64,000 nucleotides of DNA, from NCBI RefSeq assembly GCF_015207505.1, contig NZ_JADEWT010000003.1, positions 1-64,000 of the forward strand, written 5' to 3'. This DNA comes from Tychonema sp. LEGE 06208 (GTDB taxonomy: Bacteria > Cyanobacteriota > Cyanobacteriia > Cyanobacteriales > Microcoleaceae). The notes under the pieces were generated by a model, which saw nothing but the letters and a program-made list of their open reading frames with translations, made no database searches and was not told the origin of the DNA. Within the stretch, counting starts at the first letter, position 1, and each line of letters starts with the position of its first letter. Positions 53,301 through 63,980 of the stretch are shown here, piece after piece. The translations under genes were made by a program, and so were the position numbers.

Positions 53301-55368
53301 TGTGATAAATTGAACAACCGTTCAAATCTGCGATCGCGATCGCATCGCTAGCGCTGTCTACAGCTTGAGTTACCAAGCACAGAGTCAGTTCGGCGGTTTT
53401 GCGATCGGTAATATCAAAAATCGCTCCGTCGAGCCACAAAACTAACCCTTCTCGATCGTAAGTCGGTCTACCTCTTTCCGACATCCACCGCACCGCCCCG
53501 TCAGCGCGAACAATCCGGTATTCTAGATTGTACGGCTGTCTCGACTCTACCGCTGCGCTGACTTGTCGATCGACCATTTCCTTGTCTGCCTCGTGGATAA
53601 TGCTAGCAAAACTCAAGCGGCTGTTGTCAGTAAAATCCGCAGCCGGATAGCCGCTAATTGCCTGAATTTCATCGCTAATAAACACCATTGTCCAATCAGC
53701 ATCGTACAAAGTGCGGCAGATAGCGCCGGGAATACTCTCAACGAGCGATCGAAATCTGGCTTCCGTTTCCCGCAAAGCTGCTTCTGCCTGTTTAAAATCA
53801 GTAATATCCAGTATCATGCCTTCCCAAACAATATCCCCTTCCTGCCCTCTTGCTGTCGGAAAATCCACTCGTTCCGGTCTCGAAACCCCTCGCATCCACT
53901 TAACTGTTCCCGAAGGCAAAATCGCACACCATTCCTGCTGCCACGGCTGGATACTTGCCGCTGAAACAGCAATTGATTCGTAAATTTTTGCCCGGTTGTC
54001 TGGAGGAACACAATTGAAAATAAGTTCGGGATTTAGCTGAATATCTTCTGGGGCTAATTCATATAAATCGCGGCAACCAGAAGAAATGTAAGGAAAAGAC
54101 ATTTGGCCGTCGGTTGAAAGTCGAAATTGATAAATTATTCCCGGCAAATTTGCAGCAATTTGCTGCAATCTAGCTTCGCTTTCTTGCAGCGCTAATTGTT
54201 GGCGCTTATCCTGAGTAATATCTCGAATTATACCCACCAAAAATTTACCGCCCTCGGTATTTTCAAAAAGAGTTTTTTTAGTAGACAGAATGTGCTGGGC
54301 ACCGCTGGTGTCCGTAAAAAATTCCTTTGTCTCGTTTTCTTCTCCCGTCCTAAAAACTTGTTCATCTTTATTCCAAAAAAAATCCGCTTCTTCTTTTGGG
54401 AAAAAGTCATAATCCGATTTACCTAGCAGTTCTTCGCGCGGCTTGCCCATCAGCTTGCAAAAAGCATCATTTAACAGTATCCAGCGGTGCTGTTCATCTT
54501 TGACAAAAATTGGATCGGCAACTGCATCGATCGTATAATTCAAAAATCTTTTACTAGCTTCCAGCTCCTCTAATGCTAAAACTTTATCGGTAATATCGTT
54601 AATAGTTCCTGTCGTCCCCAGCGCCTCCCCCTGGCCCAAAATCAAAAAAACCTGCACTTCCACCCACCGAATCTCGCCATTTTTAGTAAGATATCGAATT
54701 TGATAGCAACAAGACGTTCCTTGATTTTTGCTCAGGCTTCTGGACAAATTTAAATATTGAAATTGGTCGTCTGGATGAATGTAACCCAAACAGGAATTTC
54801 CTAAGCTTTCATCAACGGTAAATCCAGTAATTTCCGTCCACGCCGGATTCAGAAAAGTCCAATCGCCAGCAATATTTGTTTCAAAAACAACTTCTTTGAT
54901 ATTGTCAACAAGTTGCTGGTATTTTACTTGACTTTTTTGCCATTGTGCTTGCCGTTTTTCGCGGGCGATCGCGCAGCGCAGCGTCCGCACCAGCAGCCTG
55001 CTGTTTACTTGTTTTTTTACCAGATAATCTTGCGCGCCTGCTGCAATTAACTCAACTGCCATTTCTTCCTCATCGGCGGCTGTCAGAATGACGATCGGAA
55101 TATTGATCCCACAACCTTGCAGCCGGAAAAAAGTATTGAATTTTTGGCTGTCAGGAAGGGTGAGATCTAATAAAATTACATCAAAAATCTTGCAGCTTAA
55201 AATTTCTATAGCATCTTGAAGGCGAACTACATTCGTCGTCTCAATCGATCCTCTCAACCGATACTCAGACAGCAATTCTTGAATGAGTTCTGCATCTTCT
55301 GCACAGTCTTCTACTAACAGAACTTTCAAAGTAGCAAGCGTTAAAGTTGACTCACAAACAGATTTCAT
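50347..55368 (-). CDS. giant sensor histidine kinase: REC-8xPAS-GAF(DXCF)-HisKA-HATPase
   Basis: A 1673-residue soluble kinase. Receiver (about 15-135; [17 protein letters not shown]), then eight PAS/PAC modules to about residue 1140, a GAF (about 1165-1330), HisKA ([13 protein letters not shown]) and HATPase ([15 protein letters not shown]). The GAF carries Cys1251 in the motif DSCF and Cys1280 in QCH, 29 residues apart, followed by [11 protein letters not shown] and [10 protein letters not shown]. This is the pattern of DXCF-type cyanobacteriochromes, which bind a phycocyanobilin-derived chromophore through two cysteines and sense blue-to-green light. Bilin binding is inferred. There is no output receiver, so it should signal to separate regulators nearby. 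PAS2, PAS3 and PAS5 are close copies of modules in the kinase at 57504. Confidence 0.92.
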   Translation of the reverse strand: MKSVCESTLTLATLKVLLVEDCAEDAELIQELLSEYRLRGSIETTNVVRLQDAIEILSCKIFDVILLDLTLPDSQKFNTFFRLQGCGINIPIVILTAADEEEMAVELIAAGAQDYLVKKQVNSRLLVRTLRCAIAREKRQAQWQKSQVKYQQLVDNIKEVVFETNIAGDWTFLNPAWTEITGFTVDESLGNSCLGYIHPDDQFQYLNLSRSLSKNQGTSCCYQIRYLTKNGEIRWVEVQVFLILGQGEALGTTGTINDITDKVLALEELEASKRFLNYTIDAVADPIFVKDEQHRWILLNDAFCKLMGKPREELLGKSDYDFFPKEEADFFWNKDEQVFRTGEENETKEFFTDTSGAQHILSTKKTLFENTEGGKFLVGIIRDITQDKRQQLALQESEARLQQIAANLPGIIYQFRLSTDGQMSFPYISSGCRDLYELAPEDIQLNPELIFNCVPPDNRAKIYESIAVSAASIQPWQQEWCAILPSGTVKWMRGVSRPERVDFPTARGQEGDIVWEGMILDITDFKQAEAALRETEARFRSLVESIPGAICRTLYDADWTMVFISDEIQAISGYPAADFTDNSRLSFASIIHEADKEMVDRQVSAAVESRQPYNLEYRIVRADGAVRWMSERGRPTYDREGLVLWLDGAIFDITDRKTAELTLCLVTQAVDSASDAIAIADLNGCSIYHNQAFIQRYGYTVDELNNAGGPAVMYAKSQDLRKLFRVLRKGLSWNTEIELKAKNGEIIETILRADCIKDSDTKPIGMMAIIADLTELKRTESALKLSQERLQLAVSGSSLGLWDWNIATGETYFDAHWKSMLGYAETEIANNLEAWENLLHPEDRLKAKESLKSCFEGCTDIYEVEFRLLNKAGNWQWILAMGKVVEYDEWGGPLRMTGAHKDISTRVEAEAEKTELIVSLQQLADQLQAAQKIARMGNWEFDIQTQIITWSAEVFRIYGRELNQPPTMKELLEQIHPDDKEKFTQVVQKAVTEGTAYDIDHRIYFPSGEIRHVNGKGRAVKNEFGQVVRLFGTEMDITDRKKSEIALQESEKRFRAVFEQAAVGIVKVRPDGSFLNVNPGFCNTVGYSALELQALNLWDISHPEEIAADVDMAKKLLAGEIFNYALEKRFVRKDGSLVWANVTVSLVRDEFGEPNYGLAVIEDISDRKLAESILRQQLKRERLVVGMLERIRSSLNLAEILTKAVAEVRQFLDTNRTIICRFNPDWSGFVTVESVGENWRAIRGITINDSCFKSTSYAAAYKNNRTVAIDDIYQAGLSQCHIDLLSQFQVRANLVVPILQGENLWGLLIAHECAGRRHWLEIEVECLKQISVQLAIAIQQSTLFEQAQIEIADRKQAESALQESEARERLKALELEAAINKLKTTQAQLVQNEKMVSLGQLVAGVAHEINNPVSFIHGNISPASGYSLDLLELIQVYQQYCPNPPAEVLDKIDAIDLDYIVEDFPKLFTSMQVGTERIVEIVKSLRNFSRLDESAGKSVNIHEGIDSTLMILQNRLKSHSSRPAIQVIKDYQELPQVECFPGELNQVFMNILINAIDALEERDKRRTIQECDRHPGAIAIRTYPAAAGFVAVSIADNGGGIPDSVRSRLFDPFFTTKPVGKGTGLGLSISHSIVVDRHGGRLSCISTPGEGSEFVIEIPVRSNLTGSSSSLGK

Positions 55369-55945
55369 TGCTATTTTTTAGTATTTAATAAAAATGTAGC
55401 AGCGGATGAAGCTACCTAGCTTATTTTTGGATAACTTGAACCGGACGGTTTAGAGTGCGCTGGATGCCTACTGACTCCAGATTTATGTGTAAAATTGAGT
55501 CTATCGCAGCAAATTATATCCTGTCGGGTCAATTATTATAACAAAAACCGTTCGTAGTGTGAACTTTAATCTGCAGTAGGTTATATCAAATCCGGTAACA
55601 TCGGAATTATATAGTGCGGTCAAACGACAGGACACTAGATTATTGACTTCGCACCACACCTAGCGGGCTAAAATTATCATTTTTTTATTGATATTACAAC
55701 TCTACTCTGTTTTAATTTACAACCTTTGACAGGGAAATAGCAAGGGTCAAGGCAAAAAAGCGCGGATTGTCGAGAAAGAGTTGCATTCGTGACTGCGAAC
55801 GTAGGTCAATTACAGTGAATTTACGGAATACGCTAGGAAATTGTCTCGGTTGAATCACTGATAAGTAACGCCGGTTTGTAGTGAGGACTTTAGTCCTCAC
55901 TACGAACCCGATCGAAAACCTAATTGTGAGCTTAACTCTGGTTAT
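55369..55945. other. intergenic region between two minus-strand kinases
   Basis: No gene is seen over 577 bases. It contains the perfect hairpin at 55878-55903 and AT-rich DNA that should include the promoter of the giant kinase starting at 55368. Confidence 0.6.
55878..55903. repeat. perfect 12-base inverted repeat (GTAGTGAGGACT)
   Basis: GTAGTGAGGACT-TT-AGTCCTCACTAC, 43 bases beyond the stop of the kinase at 55946. The stem is strong, but the following T-run expected of a terminator is absent on either strand. The sequence looks like a dispersed cyanobacterial palindrome. Confidence 0.75.
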
Positions 55946-57169
55946 CTAATTGGTCGGTTGAGTTGGCTGCTGTTTGGGCAGCACAACTGTAAATACGCTG
56001 CCTTTACCGAGATTAGTGCTAATAGCAATCTCGCCATTAAACGGTTTTAAAAGTTCAAGGCAAGTATAAAGTCCGAGACCAGTTCCTGTCGGTTCTCCTT
56101 CGGTTTTTTCTTCGCCTTTAGGTGGCTTTGATGTGTAAAAAGGGTCAAATAGTTTTGATAAATCTTCAGGTGTTATACCGCATCCGTTATCTGAAATATC
56201 CATGTATATGTTGGAGTCATCTTGCCGGGTCACTATAGTCAGTTCCCGGATTTTCTTGGCCCACATAGCATCCATTGCATTATTGATTAAGTTATAAAAA
56301 ACTTGAGATATATAGGAATAAATTAAGGGAATGGTGACAATTTCGTCGTCATAAAAATATTTTTTTCTAATCTTATTTTTAAAATACATATTTCCTTCCA
56401 ATAACTGAATTTCTCGTTGTACTAAATCGTTGATATTCACAGGCTGCAAATCTTGCTTTTGCTCTTCTCTGCTTTTCATCATCAGAGTATCCATGATCTG
56501 ATTAATTTTTGTGACAGCTTGAAAAATATATTTTGTGTAACTAAAAAAAGAGTCTTCTTGCATTTCTGTGGCTTTTGTTTCAATCAATTCGACGCTAGTC
56601 TGGATTACTTGCAGCGGACTTCTGAAGTTGTGCACCATGCCCTGAGTCAAACGTCCGATGATTGCTGTTTTTTCCTGGTCGATCAATTGCTTGGTTTTTT
56701 GTTCGACAAGTCTTTCTAGGTTTTGGTTGAGGTGGGCGAGTTCGAGGTTTTTTTCTTCGAGTTTTTTTTGCAAGCTGCGGATTGTCAGGTGAGTTTCAAT
56801 GCGGCTCAATACTTCTTCGTGCTGGAAGGGCTTGGTGATGTAGTCAACGGCTCCTGTCTGAAAGCCTCTTACTTTATCGAGGGTGTCGGAAAGGGCGCTC
56901 ATGAAGATGATGGGAATGTCTCGGGTTAACTGGTCTGCTTTCAAACGCAGGCAAGTTTCAAAACCGTCAATTCCTGGCATCATGATGTCCAAAAGAATTA
57001 AGTCGGGATGAATGTATTCGATTTGCTCGATCGCGCTTTCGCCGTCTAGAGCCACTAATACTTTATAGCCGTAATTCCTTAACAGCTCGAAAAGTACGTC
57101 GAGATTGGTTTGGTTGTCATCTACAATTAGTATGATGCTTCTTGTGGAATTCTGATCTTTCATATTCAA
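55946..57169 (-). CDS. histidine kinase with N-terminal receiver (REC-HisKA-HATPase)
   Basis: A 407-residue protein. Receiver (about 12-130; LILLDIMMPGIDGFE, ITKPFQ), a coiled coil (LEEKNLELAHLNQNLERLVE), HisKA with phospho-acceptor in GMVHNFRSPLQVIQ (Asn after His, as in some cyanobacterial kinases), and HATPase with NLINNAMDAM, DNGCGITPED and GTGLGLYT. A charged insert (KPPKGEEKTEGEP) lies in the ATP lid. It has no sensory domain, so it is likely driven by the receiver. The ATG at 57169 and a second ATG six bases later are equivalent. It lies downstream of the giant kinase at 57504 on the same strand with a 334-base gap. Confidence 0.92.
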   Translation of the reverse strand: MNMKDQNSTRSIILIVDDNQTNLDVLFELLRNYGYKVLVALDGESAIEQIEYIHPDLILLDIMMPGIDGFETCLRLKADQLTRDIPIIFMSALSDTLDKVRGFQTGAVDYITKPFQHEEVLSRIETHLTIRSLQKKLEEKNLELAHLNQNLERLVEQKTKQLIDQEKTAIIGRLTQGMVHNFRSPLQVIQTSVELIETKATEMQEDSFFSYTKYIFQAVTKINQIMDTLMMKSREEQKQDLQPVNINDLVQREIQLLEGNMYFKNKIRKKYFYDDEIVTIPLIYSYISQVFYNLINNAMDAMWAKKIRELTIVTRQDDSNIYMDISDNGCGITPEDLSKLFDPFYTSKPPKGEEKTEGEPTGTGLGLYTCLELLKPFNGEIAISTNLGKGSVFTVVLPKQQPTQPTN

Positions 57170-57503
57170 CGGAAATCTTCAAATTTTTGATTTGTGGGTT
57201 GTCAATTGTGACTTACAATCGGATTCAACTAATGTTCTGCGGCTTTAGAAACCCCGTTGCTTCGTAGATGATTCTATTTGCAACCACCGTTTTAGGGCGA
57301 GAATGTTCAGTTAACAGTGTTTATTTTCTGCTGATCCCCTAAATCCCCCGGATAGTCGGGGGACTTTGATCGCTTAGGGTTCCCCCATTCTTCAAGGGGG
57401 CTAGGGGCGATCGGGTTTAATCCAAGCGTATTGCGTTATTGACAATGACGATCGGGGCGCGAGATTTAACTAATTTTAAATTTTCTCTTAACTACCCTCA
57501 ATG
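57170..57503. other. intergenic region with G/C-run hairpins
   Basis: No gene is seen. Two adjacent hairpins occur: CCCCCGGATAGTCGGGGG (about 57346-57363) and CCCCC-ATTCTTCAA-GGGGG (about 57382-57400). They resemble a dispersed repeat rather than a T-rich terminator, and may end transcription of the giant kinase gene that stops at 57504. Confidence 0.6.
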
Positions 57504-60500
57504 TTAGGACAAATGTTGCTTCAAAAAGTCTCGAATTTGCTTGAGCTGAAATCCTTTAGTAAGTTGCCGCAGGCGATCGACGAAAGGCGCTAATGTCGGA
57601 TCTGAATGTTCGAGTTTAGCAATTTCCTCCAGAATAGCTTCAATATCGCCCATTGCAGCCAATCTTAACAAGACTAAAATTGACTCTGAGCTAGGAGACA
57701 CTATTGTTGAGTCAGCAGCAGCAATCTCAGATGATATTTTGGGAGTTTGAGCTTTCCGTTTTTTGGTTCCTGTTCCGTCTTCGTAAATCCATTCTAGTCT
57801 CAAATGCAGGCGCAATAATTCTAAAAGCTCGTTAGTTTGAATCGGCTTGGTGAGAAAATCATTGCAACCTGCAAGTATACTCTCTTGCCTCGTAATCTCG
57901 TAGACGCTAGCAGATAAAGCAAGGATAACCGCATCTTTTAATTCCGGCAACTGTCGCAGCAGCTTGGTAGCTTCCCAACCGTCCATTACCGGCATCAACA
58001 AGTCCATTAAAATTATATCCGGTAGAAATTCCTGTGCTTTTTGCAAGCAGTCTTCGCCGTCTACGGCTTGGGCGATTTCAAAACCCAAACGAGAAAGCAT
58101 CCTGTTTAGGATGGCGCGATTTACTTCGTTATCGTCCACTATCAGCACTTTCCGCTGGCGGCCGCTAAAACCGACAAGCCGGCGTTTTTCTTGCGGGGCG
58201 GGGAGTTGAGAAGACTCGGCGACTGCGGGCAAGTCTAGATCCAACCAAAATATGCTGCCTTTGTCCGAGGTACTTTGAACGTGAATTTTGCTGCCCATCA
58301 TATTGACTAATTTTTGACTGATGGAAAGCCCCAGTCCGGTACCTTCGACGAAATTGCTACGATCGCCCACTTGATGAAAAGGCAAAAATATTTCTTCTAA
58401 TTTATCCTGCCCGATGCCCATGCCAGTATCTTCGACTTGAAAGCGAATTTTAGCAACTCGTAATTGCTTTTTATTGGCTGCTGAAATTATCGCTTCGCCC
58501 GCTTCTTGTGTTGCCATCGGCGCGGCTAAATTTGTGATTAAATTGTTTTTTTTGGGCGCTAGTTTTGGCTTTAATTTCAATTTTTGGCTGTTAATTTGAG
58601 GAGGTTTTTCTACCGAATTTTCTGCATAACCGACTTTGAATGTTACCCCACCGCTGTTAGTAAACTTAACTGCATTGCTGAGCAAATTAATCAAAACTTG
58701 GCGCAACCTTTTTTCGTCAGCCAAAATTGTGTCTGGCAGCGCTGATACTTGCTCATAATTAAAGGTTATTCCTTTTTGTTGCGACCGCATCTGGAACAAA
58801 TCCACAATACTTTTAACAAAACTGGGAAAATGCACGTCTATCGGTGACAGTTCCATTTTACTAGCTTCGATTTTTGAGATGTCTAAAACGTCATTAATCA
58901 GCGTTAGCAGATGGTTGCCGCACTGGTGAATGCTGTTGAGACTTTCCTGCTGATCTGCCGTTAAATTGCGATCGGTTTTTAGCAGTTGAATGTATCCTAA
59001 AATTCCGTTCAAAGGTGTCCGCAATTCGTGGCTCATGTTGGCGAGAAAGTCGCTTTTAGCGCGATTGGCGGATTCGGCGGATTCGGCGGCTAATTGCAGG
59101 GCAGCTTCTGCTTGTTTGCGATCGGCAATTTCGGTTTGTGCTTGTTCAAATAGGGTCGATTGCTGGATCGCGATCGCCAACTGCACCCCCAATTGTTTCA
59201 GGCACTCTGCCTCCATTTTTTGCCAGGGACGCGCGCCCTTGCAGTGGTGGGCAATTAACAGCCCCCACAAGTTTTGGCCTTGCAAAATCGGCACTACCAG
59301 ACTCGCTCTCACCTGCAACCCAGCCAACAAAGTCAAGTAACATTCGGCGATGCCGGCATTGTAAACATCATCTGTGGCTCTAATTCTACCGTCTTGGTAA
59401 AGAGAAGCGTAGGTTTCTCCAAAACAAGGGTCGTAAATTTCTGTTCCTAGAATTTGTAGGGAATTGTCAGCTACCGACTCCACAGCGATAAACCCGCTCC
59501 AATCCGACTTAAATTGGTAAATAACAGTGCGGTCTACTTGCAAAAAATGTCGCACTTCTTCGACAGCGTTGGTGAGAATTTCTTCGAGATTGAGAGAAGA
59601 ACGAATGCGTTCCATCATGGCTGTTGCCAACTGTTCGCGCTTTAATTGCTGGTGCAAAAGTGCTTCGGCTTCTTTGCGTTGGGTGATATCGGTAATAACT
59701 GCAATTAAGCCGATAGAATGGCAATTTTTATCTTTAATAGTGTCGGCTCGCACCAGGGCGGTAACAGCTTCACCGCTCTTAGTTTGCAGCCGAATTTCGC
59801 CGCACCAAGAGCGACCTTGGCGAATGTTTTTATAGATTTGTTTGTAAGTTTTAGGCCGGACATAAAGGGCTGCGCGATCGCCGAGAGCGTTGAGTTCTTC
59901 TACCCTGTAGCCGTAACGCTGAATGAAGGCTTGATTGTGGTAAAGAGACCGCCCTTTTAAGTCGGCGATGGCGATCGCGTCGCTGGTACTTTCGACGGCT
60001 TGAGTGACTTGCAGCAAAGCTAATTCTACTTGTTTGCGATCGCTGATATCCGTCATCGAACCCACCATCCGCAGGGGGTTTCCGGCTTCGTCCCACACTG
60101 CTTGAGCGCGGGCTAGCACCCACTTGTAGCTGCCGTCTTTGCACTGCAAGCGGTATTCGGCGGCGTAATTGAGGGTTTGGCGATCGAGATAATCTTGGAG
60201 CGCTGCTTGCACTCGCTCGCGATCGTCTGGATGGATGCGATCGATCCATTCGCTGTTGCAACTGTCGATTTCGCCGTCTGCATAACCGATAATTTCTTGC
60301 CAGCGGGCAGATCGAAAAGCTTCATCTGTTTGAAGATTCAGATCCCAAATTCCGTCTTGATTGCCTTTAAGAACTAACTGCCACCTTTCTTCACTTTTAC
60401 GCAATTTTTCTTCAGCTTGTTTGCGCTGAATGTGAGAAGCTAATTGAGTTGCTACCGCCTTGACTAACTCTAGTACGCGCGGCTCCATAATCGAGCGAGA

Positions 60501-63500
60501 ACGCTTGCAAAATAGTAAAACTGCCAGCACCTGAGATTTAGTGCGAATCGGCACTCCGAAACAAGCTTTCAATCCGATTGCTGCCGCCATTTGCGATCGG
60601 GCAAACAACGAATTATTGACGGCAGAAATATCTTCCATCCATTCTACATTTTGGGTTGACCAAATCCGTCCCGGCACTCCCACTCCGGGGGCGAATCTAA
60701 TTTTCTTACTTTCGCGGCCGAATTTATCTAAATCGCGATCGCTAGCATACCAAGTTTTGCTGTGTTCCAAAACACTAGCATTAGCCGCAGGTATCCAAGC
60801 TTCCGCAAAATCCCAGCCGATCGCATTGCACAACAACCGCAAAATATCCGGGAGGGCGCTGTGAAAATCTGCCGACTGACTAATTGCTTGAGTTGCCGCC
60901 AGCAACAGCTTAATTTCATCTTCTGCTTGCTTGCTTTCAGTAATATCAGTTCCCGTACCGAGAATTTGTTTTAACTTACCCTCTGCTGTTTTAGCAAAAA
61001 CAGTATCTCGGCTGAGAATCCAGCGCCAAGAACCATCCTGATGCCTGACGCGGTATTCAATTTCAAATATATCCCCTTCAATGCCAGTTTCGACTTGCTG
61101 TAAATAATCAGGCATTTTGATAGCATCTTCCGGGTGGATGAAACTTGACAGCATCCACGGCCCGAGCGCCAAAATCTCCTCTACCGTATAGCCGAGAATG
61201 TGATAAATAGAAGCATTTGCATAGATATTTTTTTGTTCTATTAAGTCACAAACATACAAAATATTAGGACTTGCCTCAGCAATTCGAGCACCAAACCGCT
61301 TGCTATCTTGTAACTCTGCTTCAGCTTTCTTTTTCGCAGCAATATCGCGAACAATGCAAATTATTTCGCCGTCTGGTAGGGCTGTCAGCGAGATTTCTTG
61401 AGGGAATTTAGATCCGTCGCGGCGGCAGCCTACAGCTTCCGTACTGCAATAACCTTGCCGCGCTAAAGTCGGCATAATTTCCCCCTCAAACCTTGCAAGT
61501 TCTGCGCCTGCATAAAACATTTTCCAACTTTTGCCCAACATTTCTTCGATGGAATTGTAACCGTAGATTTTGAGTTTAGCTGCGTTGGCATAAATCACCT
61601 CTCCGCTGGCATTAACAATGCCGATGCCTTCGGAAGCCGCTGCCATTGCTGCGGCTTGTCGCTGGAGTTTTGACTCGAAACGTTTGCGGTTGGTGATGTC
61701 GCGGACAATCGCGATAATTTCGTCATCCGTGCAGAAGACAATTCTCGCTTCAAAATGGCACAGTGCATCCTGAATTGGCAGTTGATATTCTAGAACTTGA
61801 ACCTCCCCTGTATCGAGGGCTTGTTGATTAGCGGACAAGATTTCTTCAGCAAAAGCAGACGGCAATATGTCTTGTGCTTTTTGGCCAATAAATATGTTTG
61901 CTGGTACTAGAGTCAGGAGGTCTTTTGCGGGTTTAAAGTCTACCAAAGTACCGTCGGCGCGACAGCGAAAAATTATGTCAGGTATCGCGTTTAAAAGAGC
62001 GCGGTTGGTGGCTTCGCTCTTACGTAATTCAGCTTCTGCTTGTTTGCTCAGTGTTACGTCGCGGGCCACTGCATAAATCAAACCTTCTTCGGCAAAGGGC
62101 GATGCCGTCCACGACAGCCATTTATAACTACCATCACGGCAAATATAGCGGTTTTCTAAGTTAATGACGGGGTTGCCATTTTTTAGTGTTTCTACCGCGG
62201 CTGTAGTTATTGCTAGGTCTTCGGGATGCAAGAATTCTAGAAAAGGTTTGGCTATAAGTTGGGCTATGCTGTAACCTAATAGATTTGACCAAGCAGAGTT
62301 TAAGCGTTTGAAATAGCCGTCAAAACCTGCAATGCAAAGTAAATCTAGGGAAATATTAAAGAAGCGATCGCGCTCTTGCTGGGTTTGTTTTAATTCAGTG
62401 ATATCCATCACCAAACCATCCCAAATGATATCGCCGTTGGCTTGTTTTTCCGGTTTGGCAGCGCCTTGCAGCCATTTCACTCGTTCTCCCACAACTTGCC
62501 GCCACTGGTGTTGCCAAGCTTGCTGGGTTGTCGCTGAATTTGCGATCGATCGCTGCAAGTCTGAGATGTCGTCAGGATAAACTGTTGCAAAAGGCAAATG
62601 GGCATTTTTTTCGATTTCTTCCGGTCTTAAATTGTAGAGCTGGATACTACCAGAAGAAACATAGGGAAAAAATGTTTTCCCATCAACAGATAGCCGAAAT
62701 TGATAAATCATTCCCGGCACGTTGGCAGCCATTTTTTGAAATCGAGCTTCGCTTTCCTGCAGCGCTATTTGCTGGCGTTTGTACTCGGTCACATCTCGCA
62801 TTGTTCCGACCAACATTTTAGTACCGTTGGTTTTATTGAAAACCGTCTTTTTTGTAGATATAATCCGCTTTTTTCCTGCGGAATCAGTAAAGGTTTCTTC
62901 TGTTTCTTGAGGCAGGCTTCTTTGAAAAACTTCTCGGTCTTGCTGTTCAAAAAAATTTGCTTGTGCTGCGGGTAAAAACTCGTATCCAGATTTCCCAATC
63001 AGTTCCGATCGCCCTTTCCCCATCAACTCGCAAAAAGCGTCGTTTAATACAACCCACCTGTGCTGCTCGTCTTTGACAAAAATTGGATCGGGAGTAGCAT
63101 CGATCGTGTGATTCAAAAACTCTTTTGATGCTTTTAATTCATCTTCGTAGCGGTAGCGATCGCTCACGTCCAAAATTATTTTAATCATCCGGTCGATCGA
63201 GCCGTCTCTGCCGCGAATACAGCGTAGCGAAACTCTCGTATAAATAGTTTTTCCGTCTTTTTTGCGCCACCTTTTATCTAAAACATAGCCTTCACTTTTC
63301 CCTGTCAGAATTTTATTTAACTGCTCTAAACTGGCAGGCAAATCTTCATAAAAACTCCAATTTTCCCAATTTCCCTGCAGAAGTTCTTGGCGGTTGTATC
63401 CCAGCAAATCGCACAAAGCATCGTTAACTTCCAACCACTCGCATTTGCCGACTAAATCGGGGGAAATTGGAGGAGCAATAATTGCAATTCCGACGAGGGA

Positions 63501-63980
63501 ATTTTCGACTACCGAGCGATATTTTTCTTCGCTTTTTTGCAAAGCTTCTTGGTTGTGCTGCCGCTCGACTGCGTAGCGGAGCGATCGCATTAATAATTCG
63601 CTGTCAATTTTTCGCTTGACTAAATAATCCTGAGCTCCTGCTTGGATTGACTTCACGGCTAGTTCTTCATCGTTGCGGGCAGTCAATACGACGATCGGAG
63701 TATTGAGGCTGTATTCTTGTATCTTGACAATTGTACTCAAGTCTTGGCTGTCTGGCAGGGAAAGGTCTAGTAAAATCACATCAAAATGTTCGTCCCTCAA
63801 AAGTTGCTGCGCTGTGCTGAGACGGTCTGTACAGCTTACAGAAAGCCTTTGCGCTTCTGGTCTCCTGACGTTTCTTTCTAATAATAATTCTTCGATCAGC
63901 TCGGCTTCGGCTTGATTATCTTCGACCAAGAGAACTTTAAAGCCGTTTTTCTTTCCGGTTGAGTTCAAAACTGATATCAT
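57504..63980 (-). CDS. giant hybrid histidine kinase: REC-7xPAS-GAF-2xPAS-GAF(DXCF)-HisKA-HATPase-REC
   Basis: A 2158-residue soluble hybrid kinase, complete in the window. Receiver (about 18-140; VILLDLSLPDSQ, LVKRK), seven PAS modules, a first GAF (about 1000-1170), two more PAS, a second GAF (about 1435-1600), HisKA ([15 protein letters not shown]), HATPase ([15 protein letters not shown]) with an insert (LKLKPKLAPKKNN), a receiver (ILMDLLMPVMDGWE, LTKPI) and a helical tail. The second GAF has Cys1519 in DPCF and Cys1547 in ECY, 28 residues apart, then LQVRASLVVPI and [10 protein letters not shown], as in DXCF cyanobacteriochromes. Tyr replaces the usual His after the second Cys. The ATG at 63980 is followed at once by the receiver (FKVLLVEDNQ). 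Confidence 0.92.
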   Translation of the reverse strand: MISVLNSTGKKNGFKVLLVEDNQAEAELIEELLLERNVRRPEAQRLSVSCTDRLSTAQQLLRDEHFDVILLDLSLPDSQDLSTIVKIQEYSLNTPIVVLTARNDEELAVKSIQAGAQDYLVKRKIDSELLMRSLRYAVERQHNQEALQKSEEKYRSVVENSLVGIAIIAPPISPDLVGKCEWLEVNDALCDLLGYNRQELLQGNWENWSFYEDLPASLEQLNKILTGKSEGYVLDKRWRKKDGKTIYTRVSLRCIRGRDGSIDRMIKIILDVSDRYRYEDELKASKEFLNHTIDATPDPIFVKDEQHRWVVLNDAFCELMGKGRSELIGKSGYEFLPAAQANFFEQQDREVFQRSLPQETEETFTDSAGKKRIISTKKTVFNKTNGTKMLVGTMRDVTEYKRQQIALQESEARFQKMAANVPGMIYQFRLSVDGKTFFPYVSSGSIQLYNLRPEEIEKNAHLPFATVYPDDISDLQRSIANSATTQQAWQHQWRQVVGERVKWLQGAAKPEKQANGDIIWDGLVMDITELKQTQQERDRFFNISLDLLCIAGFDGYFKRLNSAWSNLLGYSIAQLIAKPFLEFLHPEDLAITTAAVETLKNGNPVINLENRYICRDGSYKWLSWTASPFAEEGLIYAVARDVTLSKQAEAELRKSEATNRALLNAIPDIIFRCRADGTLVDFKPAKDLLTLVPANIFIGQKAQDILPSAFAEEILSANQQALDTGEVQVLEYQLPIQDALCHFEARIVFCTDDEIIAIVRDITNRKRFESKLQRQAAAMAAASEGIGIVNASGEVIYANAAKLKIYGYNSIEEMLGKSWKMFYAGAELARFEGEIMPTLARQGYCSTEAVGCRRDGSKFPQEISLTALPDGEIICIVRDIAAKKKAEAELQDSKRFGARIAEASPNILYVCDLIEQKNIYANASIYHILGYTVEEILALGPWMLSSFIHPEDAIKMPDYLQQVETGIEGDIFEIEYRVRHQDGSWRWILSRDTVFAKTAEGKLKQILGTGTDITESKQAEDEIKLLLAATQAISQSADFHSALPDILRLLCNAIGWDFAEAWIPAANASVLEHSKTWYASDRDLDKFGRESKKIRFAPGVGVPGRIWSTQNVEWMEDISAVNNSLFARSQMAAAIGLKACFGVPIRTKSQVLAVLLFCKRSRSIMEPRVLELVKAVATQLASHIQRKQAEEKLRKSEERWQLVLKGNQDGIWDLNLQTDEAFRSARWQEIIGYADGEIDSCNSEWIDRIHPDDRERVQAALQDYLDRQTLNYAAEYRLQCKDGSYKWVLARAQAVWDEAGNPLRMVGSMTDISDRKQVELALLQVTQAVESTSDAIAIADLKGRSLYHNQAFIQRYGYRVEELNALGDRAALYVRPKTYKQIYKNIRQGRSWCGEIRLQTKSGEAVTALVRADTIKDKNCHSIGLIAVITDITQRKEAEALLHQQLKREQLATAMMERIRSSLNLEEILTNAVEEVRHFLQVDRTVIYQFKSDWSGFIAVESVADNSLQILGTEIYDPCFGETYASLYQDGRIRATDDVYNAGIAECYLTLLAGLQVRASLVVPILQGQNLWGLLIAHHCKGARPWQKMEAECLKQLGVQLAIAIQQSTLFEQAQTEIADRKQAEAALQLAAESAESANRAKSDFLANMSHELRTPLNGILGYIQLLKTDRNLTADQQESLNSIHQCGNHLLTLINDVLDISKIEASKMELSPIDVHFPSFVKSIVDLFQMRSQQKGITFNYEQVSALPDTILADEKRLRQVLINLLSNAVKFTNSGGVTFKVGYAENSVEKPPQINSQKLKLKPKLAPKKNNLITNLAAPMATQEAGEAIISAANKKQLRVAKIRFQVEDTGMGIGQDKLEEIFLPFHQVGDRSNFVEGTGLGLSISQKLVNMMGSKIHVQSTSDKGSIFWLDLDLPAVAESSQLPAPQEKRRLVGFSGRQRKVLIVDDNEVNRAILNRMLSRLGFEIAQAVDGEDCLQKAQEFLPDIILMDLLMPVMDGWEATKLLRQLPELKDAVILALSASVYEITRQESILAGCNDFLTKPIQTNELLELLRLHLRLEWIYEDGTGTKKRKAQTPKISSEIAAADSTIVSPSSESILVLLRLAAMGDIEAILEEIAKLEHSDPTLAPFVDRLRQLTKGFQLKQIRDFLKQHLS

